Source of the DNA: Physella acuta
Taxonomy: Eukaryota; Mollusca; Gastropoda; Physidae
Reading direction: 5' to 3'
DNA length: 64,000 nucleotides
NCBI RefSeq assembly: GCF_028476545.1
Contig: NW_026732268.1
Location: forward strand, 1-64,000
The notes beneath the pieces are model-generated. The model made no database searches. It saw only the letters and a program-made list of their open reading frames with translations, and was not told the DNA's origin. The stretch's first letter is position 1; each line of letters begins with the position of its first letter. The translations under genes and the position numbers were made by a program. Positions 1-10,843 of the stretch are shown piece after piece.

Positions 1-2131
1 GCTCCCTGACCGACCTACGCAGAGGTATGTCAGGTACTGTGGGGTTACCGGCTGCTCTGGTCCCCGGCAATTGGACCTTATAAATTATGTGGCTGTAGCC
101 TGGAGTAGCCGGCGGTATCACTTTGACCGGCCTTGGGGAGGGTGGTTGAGCCCTGGGAGGCACATATCTGGTAATCTGGGTGCTTGCCACCCGGCGGGTG
201 CCAGAAGGGCCATCTTTCTTTTTAATGGCGTAACACCCGCCGGTGATCGGAGGTACTTCGACCACGACATAAACTGTCGGGTCGTCCAGGTCTGCCATTT
301 TGCGTCTGCCTAGTGGGGGTTGTCTCAGAAGGACCAGATCGCCTATGGCCAGATCAGCTACATGTGCCTTTTTGACCTGCTTGTCCTTCTTGCTTAACTC
401 TGTCTGGGGGCATTCCCCAGCACCACCACCCGGTGCCTTAATTAAGGATGGGTTAGGTGGAACCATTGCCTCTAGTTCCTCAGATTGGTCCACCTTTACA
501 CTGATTATGCTGGCGCGTAGACAGGATGTTGGGCCTGATACCACTGACGGATCTGGGTGAAAAGGTTGGTCTAATGGCTGTACCACCTTTTCGTCCTTCA
601 TTCTGTGGTCTCCTTTCGTCGCCTGAATGGTTGGTACACTCTTGGTAGGCACCAGAGTCCTTTCGTGGGGGCGGAGGACCTTGTCCCCTCGCCATACCTT
701 CGGTGTCACCCCTGGAGGCTTGATCAGGTGGGCCAATGTGGTCAGGTCCTGGAGAACGTTCATGCCCAACAAACAGGGTGGAGCTGATGAGCCACCCACT
801 GGATCCTTTATCACAAGGAACCCCTTGTCGCGTATTTCTTCCTTGTTGATCTCCAGGTCAGTAATAAAATAGCCATTGTACGGGATGGCCAACCCATTTG
901 CTGCCCTCAAGGACAGGGGTGTGTCTGTTCTTAGGATAATGTTCTTGAGGCTCCTGTTACAAAATGTTTCAGTGACCGTGCTGACTTGTGAACCACTGTC
1001 TATAACGGCCGTCACCGGTACACCCTGTAAATACACCGTCAGGGTGGGGCACTGTCCAGCCAGCTTGTGAATGGTGGAGCTTGGGCTCTGCCCACCAGCA
1101 GTAGTAAGACTCTGAATCACTGCGGCCTCCTGCTTCTTTGAGTTTCGACAATTGCGGGCGAGGTGACCTTGCTGGTTACAATTGTAACACATTCTTGTTT
1201 CCGCCTCTGGACGTCGGCGGGGTACCCTTCGGCTAGATGACACTTGAGGGTTCTGTGCCAACTGAGTCAACAGAGCCGATAGCTGCTCTGCGAGCTTGTC
1301 CACCCTGTCTTCCAGCTTAGACCTGGGCAGGGTGGGTTCTTCCTTGGGGCGGGCATGTAGAGCTGCCACATAGGCAGGTTCTGTCCCTGGGTCCTCGTCT
1401 CCAGACCATCGAATGGCCGCATCCCGTATGGCCAGGAAGGGGATCTTAGGGTCCCTGAAAACTAGTTCTTGCAACTGACGTCTGACTGAGGACTGGCTCA
1501 GCTTTTCCATAAACTGGTCCCTTAGGAACTCAGCATTCGTCTGAGGGACTTGCAGGGTGCCCTGTCTGGCAACAAGGGCCTTGAAGGCCCTGTGCAGGCG
1601 GTGCGAGTAGGCCCTCACCGACTCGTGTTGGCCCTGCACAACCATTTGGAGTTGCGCCATTAGCTGGGAGACGCTCCTCTTCTCCCCATAGACTTCTCGG
1701 AGGAGCCTGATGGAGGCCTCTGGGTCACGTTGCAGGTCATCTCCCCTGCAGCTCAGTTCTTCTCTCACAGCTTCCCCCAGGTACTGCCAGAGAAGGTCCT
1801 TCCTCTCTTCCACTGAGACGTCTCTTCTGGCCCTCCAGAGAGACTGGACCTCGTCAATGAATCGTTCCACCTCATAGCCGTGGCTGTCCCCATGAAACTT
1901 CCGGATGAGGATCTCCCTGGGTGGAACGATGCTGATGGTTTGTGCCACCTCCGCCATCTCGTCCGAATTGGGTGTTAAGACTACAAACAATTCCTACACT
2001 AAACAAAAACTAAACACATATGGTTCCATAAAGGGCCTATCAAGAAACAAAAATTTATCTAAGCTACACTAGCCCTAGAAAAACAAAAATTTAACTAGAC
2101 TAAAGCACTGACCCCACTCGTGCTACCAATT
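1..2131 (-). mobile_element. Ty3/Gypsy-type LTR retrotransposon fossil, gag and protease part, cut by the window edge
   Basis: Read right to left: a primer-binding site next to the LTR (2110-2128, whose plus strand resembles a tRNA 3' end in CCA), a short leader, a Gag start near 1956, one CCHC zinc knuckle near 1150-1195, and a retropepsin-like VIDSGSQVS segment near 1000. The reading frame looks open as far as it can be seen and leaves the window at position 1. Family Ty3/Gypsy by gag/protease layout; reverse transcriptase is not in view. The state of the rest cannot be judged. Confidence 0.8.
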
Positions 2132-3637
2132 TGTAAGCCCTGCTAGGGGGGGATACCTTAAAATCTACCCTTCTAGGCTTAACTAATCTGTCCGGTCAGT
2201 GCAACCGTGGTAGAACCCACAGTGGTTAAACCCTAACCTTAGTCTAAATAATAAGCTACTAAAATAAAACAAAACTTTTAACAATTTAATAAAAATTTAT
2301 TGCATGGAACCAAAAGTTATAAAAAAAGAATAGATAAAAACTGACACAAAACAGAACCAAACGAAACAAACTTTTTACATCAAACAAAACATTACGTTTG
2401 ACCATTTGCTGGTGTTGCGCCGACTTATGATGTCTAGGATGGTCCAGGCCCTGACACACAGAAACCTCCCTTCATCCATTCTCGACATCCAAAAGTCCAC
2501 ACCAAACAAAACACTACGTAAAACCACTACGTACAATACATTACGTAGAACACAATACGTACACAACAAACTTTTTACACCAAACAAAACAATTCATATA
2601 TAACAAAACACCCAGCCAAGTTGCACAAGCAACCTCACTGGAAGGGGGGGGGGGGAAGAGAAAAAAAGGAAAACATAAGAAAAATGCATGGTAATGGCAG
2701 CGTATTATATACATAAATATATACACAAGTTCAAAATGCTACCTACTACTTCTATCTAGCTAAAGCCTCGAGTAAAACTAATCCTTACTATACAATTCTA
2801 AAAGCAATTCTCAAAAACAACTAACCACTGTCTAAAGAAAAACTAGCAACTTAAAAATAACGTGTAAACAAATTCATCGTAGAACCAATCTTTCCTACAC
2901 AAGGAAGCCCGAAGCCATTGGTTTACATAAACAACATCTATATTGATAACATTAAATTAACACACTCCGCTAAGGCCCCAATGAAGGCAGACACAAAGCA
3001 AGCGATACTCAATACGACGTTGCACGAAACAGCACACACATTAATTTTAAACAACCTAAAACTCGAGGCAACTAAAATATACTAATCTAATTACTGTCTA
3101 AAACAACCGACTATTGACTAAGCCAATCCTAGTCAATAACACATCATAAAACAATCAGATAAATGCACACACGCATTCACACCAGTTTAGGAAACACTCC
3201 TAAACACACTGGCCTAAACCACGTGGTCCGAAACACACGCCAAGGGTTTAGAAAACATCAAAAATACATTTTAATTCAAAATAACAAAATAACACACCAC
3301 GTGCATACCAGACATGCCGATGCTCACTATCTCGTTTTAGACGAAAAAGAAATCAAACGAGAACACATCGGCAGTCGCATTCATACAAATCACATAAAAA
3401 TAAAGTATAAAAAAACAAATACCTCCACGCGTGAGGTGCGCCCACGCAGAAACCTGACCCGACCTACATCTCGCCGTGGGTCAAAAAGAGGGAGAAAATC
3501 GTCCGACCGGTTAATTTATACTGTCCGCTTCGGACGGAAGGGGACCCCGTGTCTGATCCCCATAGGACCACCATGCACTCGCAGATTCGCAACAAATAAA
3601 ATAAATACAAAATAAATAATCCATTCACCCGCTCACA
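2132..3637 (-). repeat. LTR (about 1.5 kb), shared between two tandem element copies
   Basis: Begins TG and ends CA (TGTAAGCC...CTCACA on the plus strand). Its minus-strand 3' side abuts the primer-binding site of the gag-bearing element. Its other end abuts a purine-rich AAAAGGGG tract near 3640-3655, as expected for a polypurine tract of a second element. A nearly identical copy lies inverted at 6887-8409. Confidence 0.85.
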
Positions 3638-4907
3638 TTCACCCCTTTTAAAAATCTTACAGTCCCTGTAAGACAAAAAAATGCATAAAACAATCTTAAA
3701 ATAAAACATGCACCCATCTCATTGAAGGCAAGAAAAAAACAATTTCCATTAACATTAATCTTGCGTCTGTGTGCTCCCTAAAAAAACTCAAGGCACCAAG
3801 ATAGTGTTCCCTTCACTGAGGGCTGATTCGCGCTACTAGTCCTGTCGGCCGTTCATCCGGAAGGACAAGGGGGGAGGGTCAGCCTCGACCCGCCCGCTAC
3901 TAATGACTCGCCGTTGCAACGTCTCATCTGTACACGCATTCTGGTCTTGCGTCACCGTAGGCACACCGGTGGAGCGTCCGCTAGGTCGGTCCGGAGGTGA
4001 CGCAACCGCCTTTCACCACTGGCTCTCCGACTGTTACCCGCCCCCAACGATCGTGCCTCCGCTTCGACACACCTGTGGGGCGGGTGTTCAGTAGCCCTCT
4101 TTGTGGGTCAAGGAAATTACGTCATAGGCCTTCCGTTGGTAGGAAGCGTCCGCTTGGTTGGGCCAGGTGGTGACGCAACCGCCTCGCCCCACTGGCTCTC
4201 CGACTGTTACCCGCCCCCAACGATCGTGCCTCCGCTTCGACACACCTGTGGGGCGGGTGTCCAGTAGCCCTCTTTGTGGGTCAAGGAATTGACGTCATAG
4301 GCCTCTCGTTGTTCACCGGTCTGCCGTACACACCAGATCCGCGCCACGCCCGTGTGTGTTGTCCAGTCTAGACCACACGAGGCCGCCATCTTCATCACAC
4401 GCCAGGTCCAGTGTCACACACCGTGCCTTGTCCAGCCACGCACACTGAAGGCTCGTCGAGGCACGTCTCTCCGCCAACCTGACTGGGTGTTTAAACAACA
4501 AACCCCTACACTAAACAAAAACTAAACACATATGGTTCCATAAAGGGCCTATCAAAAACAAAAAAATTTAACTAAGCTACACTAGCCCTAGTAAAAAAAC
4601 AAAAATTTAACTAGACTAAAGCACTGACCCCACTCGTGCTACCAATTTGTAAGCCCTGCTAGGGGGGGATACCTTAAAATCTACCCTTCTAGGCTTAACT
4701 AACCAATCTGTCCGGTCAGTGCAACCGTGGTAGAACCCACAGTGGTTAAACCTAACCTTAGTCTAAATAATAAGCTACTAAAATAAAACAAAAACTTTTA
4801 CAGTTAATAAAATTTATTGCATGGAACCAAAAATTATAAAAAAAGAATAGATAAAACTGACACAAAACAGAACCAAACGAAACAAACTTTTTACATCAAA
4901 CACAACA
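3638..4907 (-). mobile_element. Gag-less relative of the same LTR element, tandemly joined (fossil)
   Basis: Contains the same LTR-proximal leader and primer-binding site (4497-4647), then an incomplete LTR (4648 to about 4907). The inner part (3638-4496) has no recognisable retroelement gene. It carries a direct duplication of about 180 bp (3958-4128 and 4129-4310). The order partial LTR, internal, full LTR, internal is what recombination between LTRs, or a non-autonomous derivative, would leave. Confidence 0.7.
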
Positions 4908-5660
4908 CCCAATTTCGGACTTCGTCCAGGACTACGACGAACACAAACACAAAATAAATAAGGCTGGATGGTGCGAATTTGCTATTCTTTTCACTGGATG
5001 ACCAGAGAGACTGCCTGCTCCCTTCACCGCAGCTTTACACACAAAAGACAGAGTTGAACAAGCCGGAACCCGACTTCCACACACCTCACACGCTACACGT
5101 AAACAAATAGTCCCTAATTCACGGATAACAAACCAAACACGACGAAACATGCAACAGAATATTATAAAAAGACACTTACTATAAACAATGACAACAATAT
5201 AAACGAAATATATATAAACTAGCTATAACCAGGGACATAAACAGTGAGACAGCGGCGCCATAATACGGGACTACACAACTAAAAAATACGAACAATTTAC
5301 GACATGAAACGAAACGATACATTCGCCTTCTAAGTTACAAATAATAAAAATACACTCCAGCCGCTCACATTTATACAGTGGGGTACTTTTATCCGACCCA
5401 TATTGATGGAATATTCGCAAACTTATTACTCGCAAGGTTATTAGAACTGAAAGGGCTTTCATAAAAAGTATCAATCAAATATTATATTAAATTACTTTTG
5501 CAATTAATTTTTACAATTTCAATGCAATACAAAACTTAATTTATAACAAAATAGCTATTTAAAATAATGCTATACTTTATAATTTTTGTTTTTTCTTAAA
5601 AAGGGTATACGAAATATAAAAAAATTATTACATTTAAAAGTTAGCTCCCCTGTTCATGAA
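4908..5660. other. AT-rich stretch, nothing recognised
   Basis: No gene, repeat partner or structured element was identified here. Confidence 0.5.
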
Positions 5661-5882
5661 CCTTCTTCTTCTTCTTCTTCTTCGTTCTTAATTATTAGTG
5701 TTGAAGGGGATCGAGATTTATCTGCAAGTAGGTTTGAACTCGAAACTTTGTTCGAATTTATCAACCATGAGCTTTTTGCCGACTCGACCACGCCTCCAAC
5801 ACAATTAAGCGTTACGTGTCAACTGGTTATGCGCCATTGAGGCCATTGACTCCGATTTCAGCATGCTTTTCTTTTTGGATTT
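5661..5882 (-). repeat. tRNA-derived SINE, copy 1
   Basis: On the minus strand it has an A-box-like GTGGTCGAGTCGG and a B-box-like GAGTTCAAACC about 45 bases apart, and ends in a (GAA)n tail. About 200 bp match the copy at 28336-28547 closely. No clear flanking duplication was found for this copy. Confidence 0.8.
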
Positions 5883-5948
5883 GCTTCCATAGCCTTTGTC
5901 CAACCAAGAACAAACTACATGAACCAAATGACCAAATCTCGTATAATG

Positions 5949-6720
5949 AGAATTTCACTCGTAGTCATTTTTAGCCCTCTTAGAGGGCTTTGAATCTAAC
6001 CAACAGTTTTTCCATACGGCCTAGACATCTATAGAAGTGTATGCAAAAAAATTAGCCAGTTATACAAAGAGTAAGTACCCTAAAATTTGTGTAGAATTTA
6101 CCCTGTTTTTCCCATAAAATACAAAGTTTATATAGGGAAAATTAGCCAGATATACTGAGTTTAAGTACCCTAAAGTCTGCGTTGAAATGACCCTTTGTTT
6201 TTCCCATAAAATACGAAGATTATATAGGGAAATACAACTGGTCAGTTTTGACCCCTTTACGAAGTTTTCCCAGATATGTCGAGTTTTTTGTGACACCCCA
6301 AGGCGTTCTTCTACCACCTCACAAAATATCAAGGGGGGTCGTCGGAGGAAATTTTTTTCGTAATAGAGCTCATACAAAGAGAATTTCATTCGCGGTCACT
6401 TTTTAGCCCTCGTCGAGGGCTTTGAGTGAAACCGACAGTATTCCCTAAAGGTCAAGCCATTTACCTAAGAGCATGCAAAAAATTAGCCAGATGTTAAGAC
6501 GCTAAGTGCCCTAAAATCCGTTTTGAAATTACCCTCTGTTTTTCCCATAAAATAGAAATATTATATAGGGAAAAACGACTGGTCAGTTTTGACCCATTTC
6601 CCGATTTTTCCCGGACATGGCGAGTTTTTTGTGACATTCCAAGGCGTTCTCCTACCACCTCACAAAATTTCAAGGGGGGGTTGTCGGAGGAATTTTTTTT
6701 TCGTAATATAGCCCATATAA
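5949..6720. repeat. Diverged tandem repeat, two units of about 430 and 340 bp
   Basis: Both units begin gagaatttca and include a short palindrome (AGCCCTCGTCGAGGGCT in the second), ttagccag, ctggtcagttttgaccc and ccacctcacaaaat. The first unit has an extra internal duplication of about 100 bp. No coding potential was recognised. Confidence 0.7.
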
Positions 6721-6811
6721 GGCGCCGGTCAGTCGAGGTCAGTTTTGACCCCCTGTCCGTAGACTTTTCGGCAAACCTTCACCGGTCCTCGTGTTCTATC
6801 GCCCCAAGGCA

Positions 6812-6812
<1 letters not shown>

Positions 6813-6886
<74 letters not shown>
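6813..6886. repeat. (TA)n microsatellite
   Basis: Uninterrupted TA dinucleotides directly left of the solo LTR. Confidence 0.95.
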
Positions 6887-6890
<4 letters not shown>

Positions 6891-8409
6891 AGCGGGTGAA
6901 TGGATTATTTTTTTATTATTTTATTTGTTGCGAATCTGGGAGTGCATGGTGGTCCAATGGGGAACGGCACGGAGTCCCCTTCCGTCCGAAGTGGTCAGTA
7001 TATAAACTGACCACTCGGATAATTTCTTCCTTTTTTTTGACCGCCAGAATGTAGGTCAGGTCAGCTTCTGTGGTCGCGCTTTGTGCGTTGGAGGTATTTG
7101 TTTTTTATACTTTATCTTTATGTGATTTGTATGAATGCGACTGTCGATGTTTCTCGTTTTCTTTCATTTTCGTCTAAAACGAGATAGTGAGCATCGGCAT
7201 GTCTGGTATGCACGTGGTGTGTTATTTTGAAAGATTTAAAAGGTATTTTTTCTAAACCCGTGGCGTGTGTTTCGGACCACGTGGTTTAGGCCAGTATGTT
7301 TAGGAGTGTTTCCTAAACTAGTGTGAATGCGTGTGTGCATTTACTTGATTGTTTTATGATGTGTTGTTATTGACTAGAATTGGCTTAGTCAATAGTCAGT
7401 TGTTTTAGACAGTAATTAGATTAGTATATTTTAGTTGCCTCGAGTTTTAGGTTGTTTAAAATTAATGTGTGTGCTGTTTCGTGCAACGTCGTATTGAGTA
7501 TCGCTTGCTTTGTGTCTGCCTTCATTGGGGCCTTAGCGGAGTGTGTTAACTTTATGTTATCAATATGGATATTGTTTATGTAGACCAATGGCTTCGGGCT
7601 TCCTTGTGTAGGAAAGATTGGTTCTACGATGAATTTGTTTACACGTTATTTTTAAGTTGCTAGTTCTTCTTTAGACAGTGGTTAGTTGTTTTTGAGAATT
7701 GCTTTTAGAATTGTATAGTAAGGATTAGTTTTACTCGAGGCTTTAGCTAGATAGTAGTAGTAGGTAGCATTTTGAACTTGTGTATATATTTATGTATATA
7801 TCTGCCATTACCATGCATTTTTCTTATGTTTTCCTTTTCTTTTTCTCTCCCCCCCCCCCTTCCAGTGAGGTTGCTTGGGCAACTTGGCTGGGTGTTTTGT
7901 TATATATGAATTGTTTTGTTTGGTGTAAAAAGTTTGTTGTGTACGTATTGTGTTCTACGTAATGTATTGTACGTAGTGGTTTTACGTAGTGTTTTGTTTG
8001 GTGTGGACTTTTGGATGTCGAGAATGGATGAAGGGAGGTTTCTGTGTGTCAGGGCCTGGACCATCCTAGACATCATAAGTCGGCGCAACACCAGCAAATG
8101 GTCAAACGTAATGTTTTGTTTGATGTAAAAAGTTTGTTTCGTTTGGTTCTGTTTTGTGTCAGTTTTATCTATTCTTTTTTTATAACTTTTGGTTCCATAT
8201 TTTGTTGAATAAATTTATATTAGTCATTCTTGATAAATAAATTTTATTAAATTGTTAAAAGTTTTTGTTTTATTTTAGTAGCTTATTATTTAGACTAAGG
8301 TTAGGGTTTAACCACTGTGGGTTCTACCACGGTTGCACTGACCGGACAGATTAGTTAGTTAAGCCTAGAAGGGTAGATTTTAGGTAGCCCCCCCCTAGCA
8401 GGGCTTACA
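6887..8409 (+). repeat. Solo LTR of the same family, inserted in a TA microsatellite
   Basis: Inverted, nearly full-length match to 2132-3637, with TGTGAGCG at the left and GGGCTTACA at the right. No primer-binding site or internal sequence follows. Flanks are TA repeats on both sides, so a target duplication cannot be resolved. A TATA-like tatataa lies near 6998. Confidence 0.88.
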
Positions 8410-8483
8410 TATATATGTATGTATATATATGTATATATATATGTATATATATATATGTATATATATATATGTATATATATATG

Positions 8484-8514
<31 letters not shown>

Positions 8515-8524
8515 GTATATATAC
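8410..8524. repeat. (TA)n/TATATG microsatellite
   Basis: Right-hand continuation of the TA tract, with periodic G interruptions. Confidence 0.95.
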
Positions 8525-8762
8525 ACCCGAAGAGATGCCTGGAAGAAACTCTGGTAGCCTATGTTATTTTAATGTGTCTGACTTTTAGATATTTAGTTAT
8601 TTCTTTGCTTTGTCCCTAATATCGTTAAACCTGTAGTAAAGCACATTGCGTTTTGACCAATAACTATTTTATAAACTATTCTTCTAAAAAATGCATAACA
8701 TTAATAATATATAGACCTATAATTCACGTGTAACGGGTACCGACGGCTAGTAGAGTTTAGAA

Positions 8763-8958
8763 CAGTGGGTTCAATCGAACCCAAGAGCTTCGGTAAGCCA
8801 GTCTCAGGGCTTCCGCGGATGTCAAGACACACACCCGACTCATAAGAATTCACGATCGGAGTTTGTTCGTGTGGACGATACAGCTATTAAGAAGGGTTTG
8901 GTGAATGTGCATATGAAACTGGTGGGGTTCGGTACCTCGAAAAAGTTAAGAACCACTG
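8763..8958 (-). mobile_element. hAT-type MITE (Charlie-like ends)
   Basis: 196 bp. On the minus strand it starts CAGTGGTTCTTAACTTTTTC and continues with the CCCACCAGTTTCATATGCAC type of sequence common to Charlie-like hAT ends. The other end starts CAGTGGGTTC. Flanking 8-bp sites are gtttagaa and ctttagag (6 of 8 identical), the right size for hAT. Confidence 0.8.
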
Positions 8959-9362
8959 CTTTAGAGTGTACTTTGTAGAAAGTGCAAGCTTATTTGCCAA
9001 ATATTTGGTCTACTCTTGGTCGTGTCTCTAGAACGATTTCGATAATAGTATATTACAATTTTAAATTATCAGTTAGGCTGAACAAAGTGTTATGAAAAAA
9101 GCAATAAAAAAAAAGATCTATTCAGCACAAAATACTAATTTTCTTCTCTCTTAAAAGTTTGTTTAAGAGTGTCGCTTTCAACCCACCCGCTCCGACAGTC
9201 TGCTTTTTTTTTATATGATTCCGTGATATTCATTTCTCTTTAATACAGTGATCCAGGCAAGATGTAATGCAATCAAGTAAAAGTATCTGATCTCTCACGT
9301 TGAAGTTGAGAGAATCGTAAGAATCGTACAAAGAACTAGTCGCCTCATTTCTTAGCAAAACT

Positions 9363-9745
9363 GGGTAGTTAAATCGTACATTAAGCGTTAATACAAGTGG
9401 TTTCTTTTCTAGGTGTTAAACGAGTTATCTATTCACCGATCCAGTATATCCTTCGTTTTTTTGTTGGTGAAAAAGCGCCCCCCCCCCTCCCCACCATCTA
9501 GGACAAAGTTGGTTGAGCGGGGTTTAAACGTCACTAACTCTTTTTTAAATGTTACACAATCGTAAAATACGCTTTAATATACTTGGTTTCTTTTCTAAGT
9601 GATAACGGTTATCTACTTGCTAATCCAGTGTAAATTTTTATGATTTTAATTTACGATAAAGCGCCCCCCCCCCCCCCCCCATCTAGGAAAGCGGTTTTTA
9701 TCCGTTCACTGTTTCTTAAGGGTATATGTTTTACAGTTACAAATT
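9363..9745. repeat. Diverged direct duplication of about 185 bp with poly-C tracts
   Basis: Two copies share tggtttcttttctaggtg-like and gttatctattc-like blocks, aaagcgccccccc and catctagg. The poly-C runs differ in length between copies. Confidence 0.55.
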
Positions 9746-9860
9746 CAAGGTAGAACAGTTGAATCAGTATGTAAAGGCTTGTAGACGTTAACTTTCTTAA
9801 CTTTGTTTATAATTCAAAACTGCAGCTTAAAACGAGCTTTTAATTTTTTTCCCTACCTCA

Positions 9861-9924
9861 TTTGGCGTCCCCTAGGGTCGGCGCCCGGGGCGGCCGCCCT
9901 CCCCACCCCTTAGCTACGCATCTG
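9861..9924. mobile_element. Fragment of the CAGAGGCGTAG hAT-like MITE family
   Basis: Shares ggtcggcgcccgggg with the 56461-56637 copy and ends in a terminal-repeat-like ctacgcatctg. The other end is not seen. Confidence 0.45.
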
Positions 9925-10843
9925 ACGCCCACCGCTGCGAAACAGCTGATTTTTTTTACTCGCGGGTGTTCACCACCGTGGCGGCGGACGTAGGTATCGC
10001 GTGATTTAGGTCACGTTTTTGCAAGGGCTCTTTCTCTCTAAACCGAAACCATTTTTTCGATCATTATTTATCTAATATATAAAGTTGAATTCTGTATGTA
10101 TGTGACAGTGGCCCCGTGATTATAAATGAATATAGCAAAAAAAAAAAAATAATAGACTTTACTTTTAAATATTTCTTCAGACTTTCTTTGCACACCGCGT
10201 AACTCGCTGGGACTGGTACACTAGTATCTAAATATTTAAGTCAAGATAAGGGTTAGGGTTTTCCAAAAAACTTTTGTGTGTGACTTTTTGCCTACGATTT
10301 CTTTCCTGTTACTTTTTTTCTACAATCATACTCAGTATTTTTATTACTGTGAGATCTAATGACTGCAGTATAATCTTGCATGTCATAAATTAGTGCTGCA
10401 CTTTGATGCTTCTATTATTTAATTTAAGTAATGTATTATGCCCGTCTTAATCAATTTAAGTCTTAAAATGACAAGGTTATTATTTGCATATTTATTAGTT
10501 CGAGCTTGAAATATTATAATTATAATTAGATGCATATCTATTTATGTCAGTCTATTGTGATACTGGCTTGCCACATTGTGACTGCGTGCTTGAGGTGTTA
10601 TAACTACGAAGAAGCCAGCCATAAATGACTGTTATGTCCGACCTCCGACAGCCGCGGAGGGAGCGGACACCCCAGGTTCGTTTGGTATGGTACCGATAGA
10701 AGACGTTGTAACGGAATCTCAACAACTTGCCGTGAGCTCGTTAATGCTGTCTAGGGGTAAAACACGACAAATCGAAGAGACTCACACGACTTAAACTATG
10801 AATACCTTTTTAATTTATGTACAAGATAATGACACTAGGTAAG
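9925..10843. other. No gene recognised
   Basis: AT-rich intergenic sequence with a GC-rich patch near 10627-10670 (tgttatgtccgacctccg). Nothing firmer can be said. Confidence 0.4.

Noticed and set aside
1-1956. Domesticated gag-like host gene
   Set aside because: The frame is next to a primer-binding site and LTR and runs on into protease-like sequence, so it is read as part of a retrotransposon.
3163-3615. 150-residue plus-strand frame
   Set aside because: It lies entirely within the LTR at 2132-3637 on the antisense strand and has no domain signature.
8772-8787. tRNA T-arm-like gggttcaatcgaaccc
   Set aside because: It lies at the end of the hAT-type MITE and no tRNA cloverleaf surrounds it.
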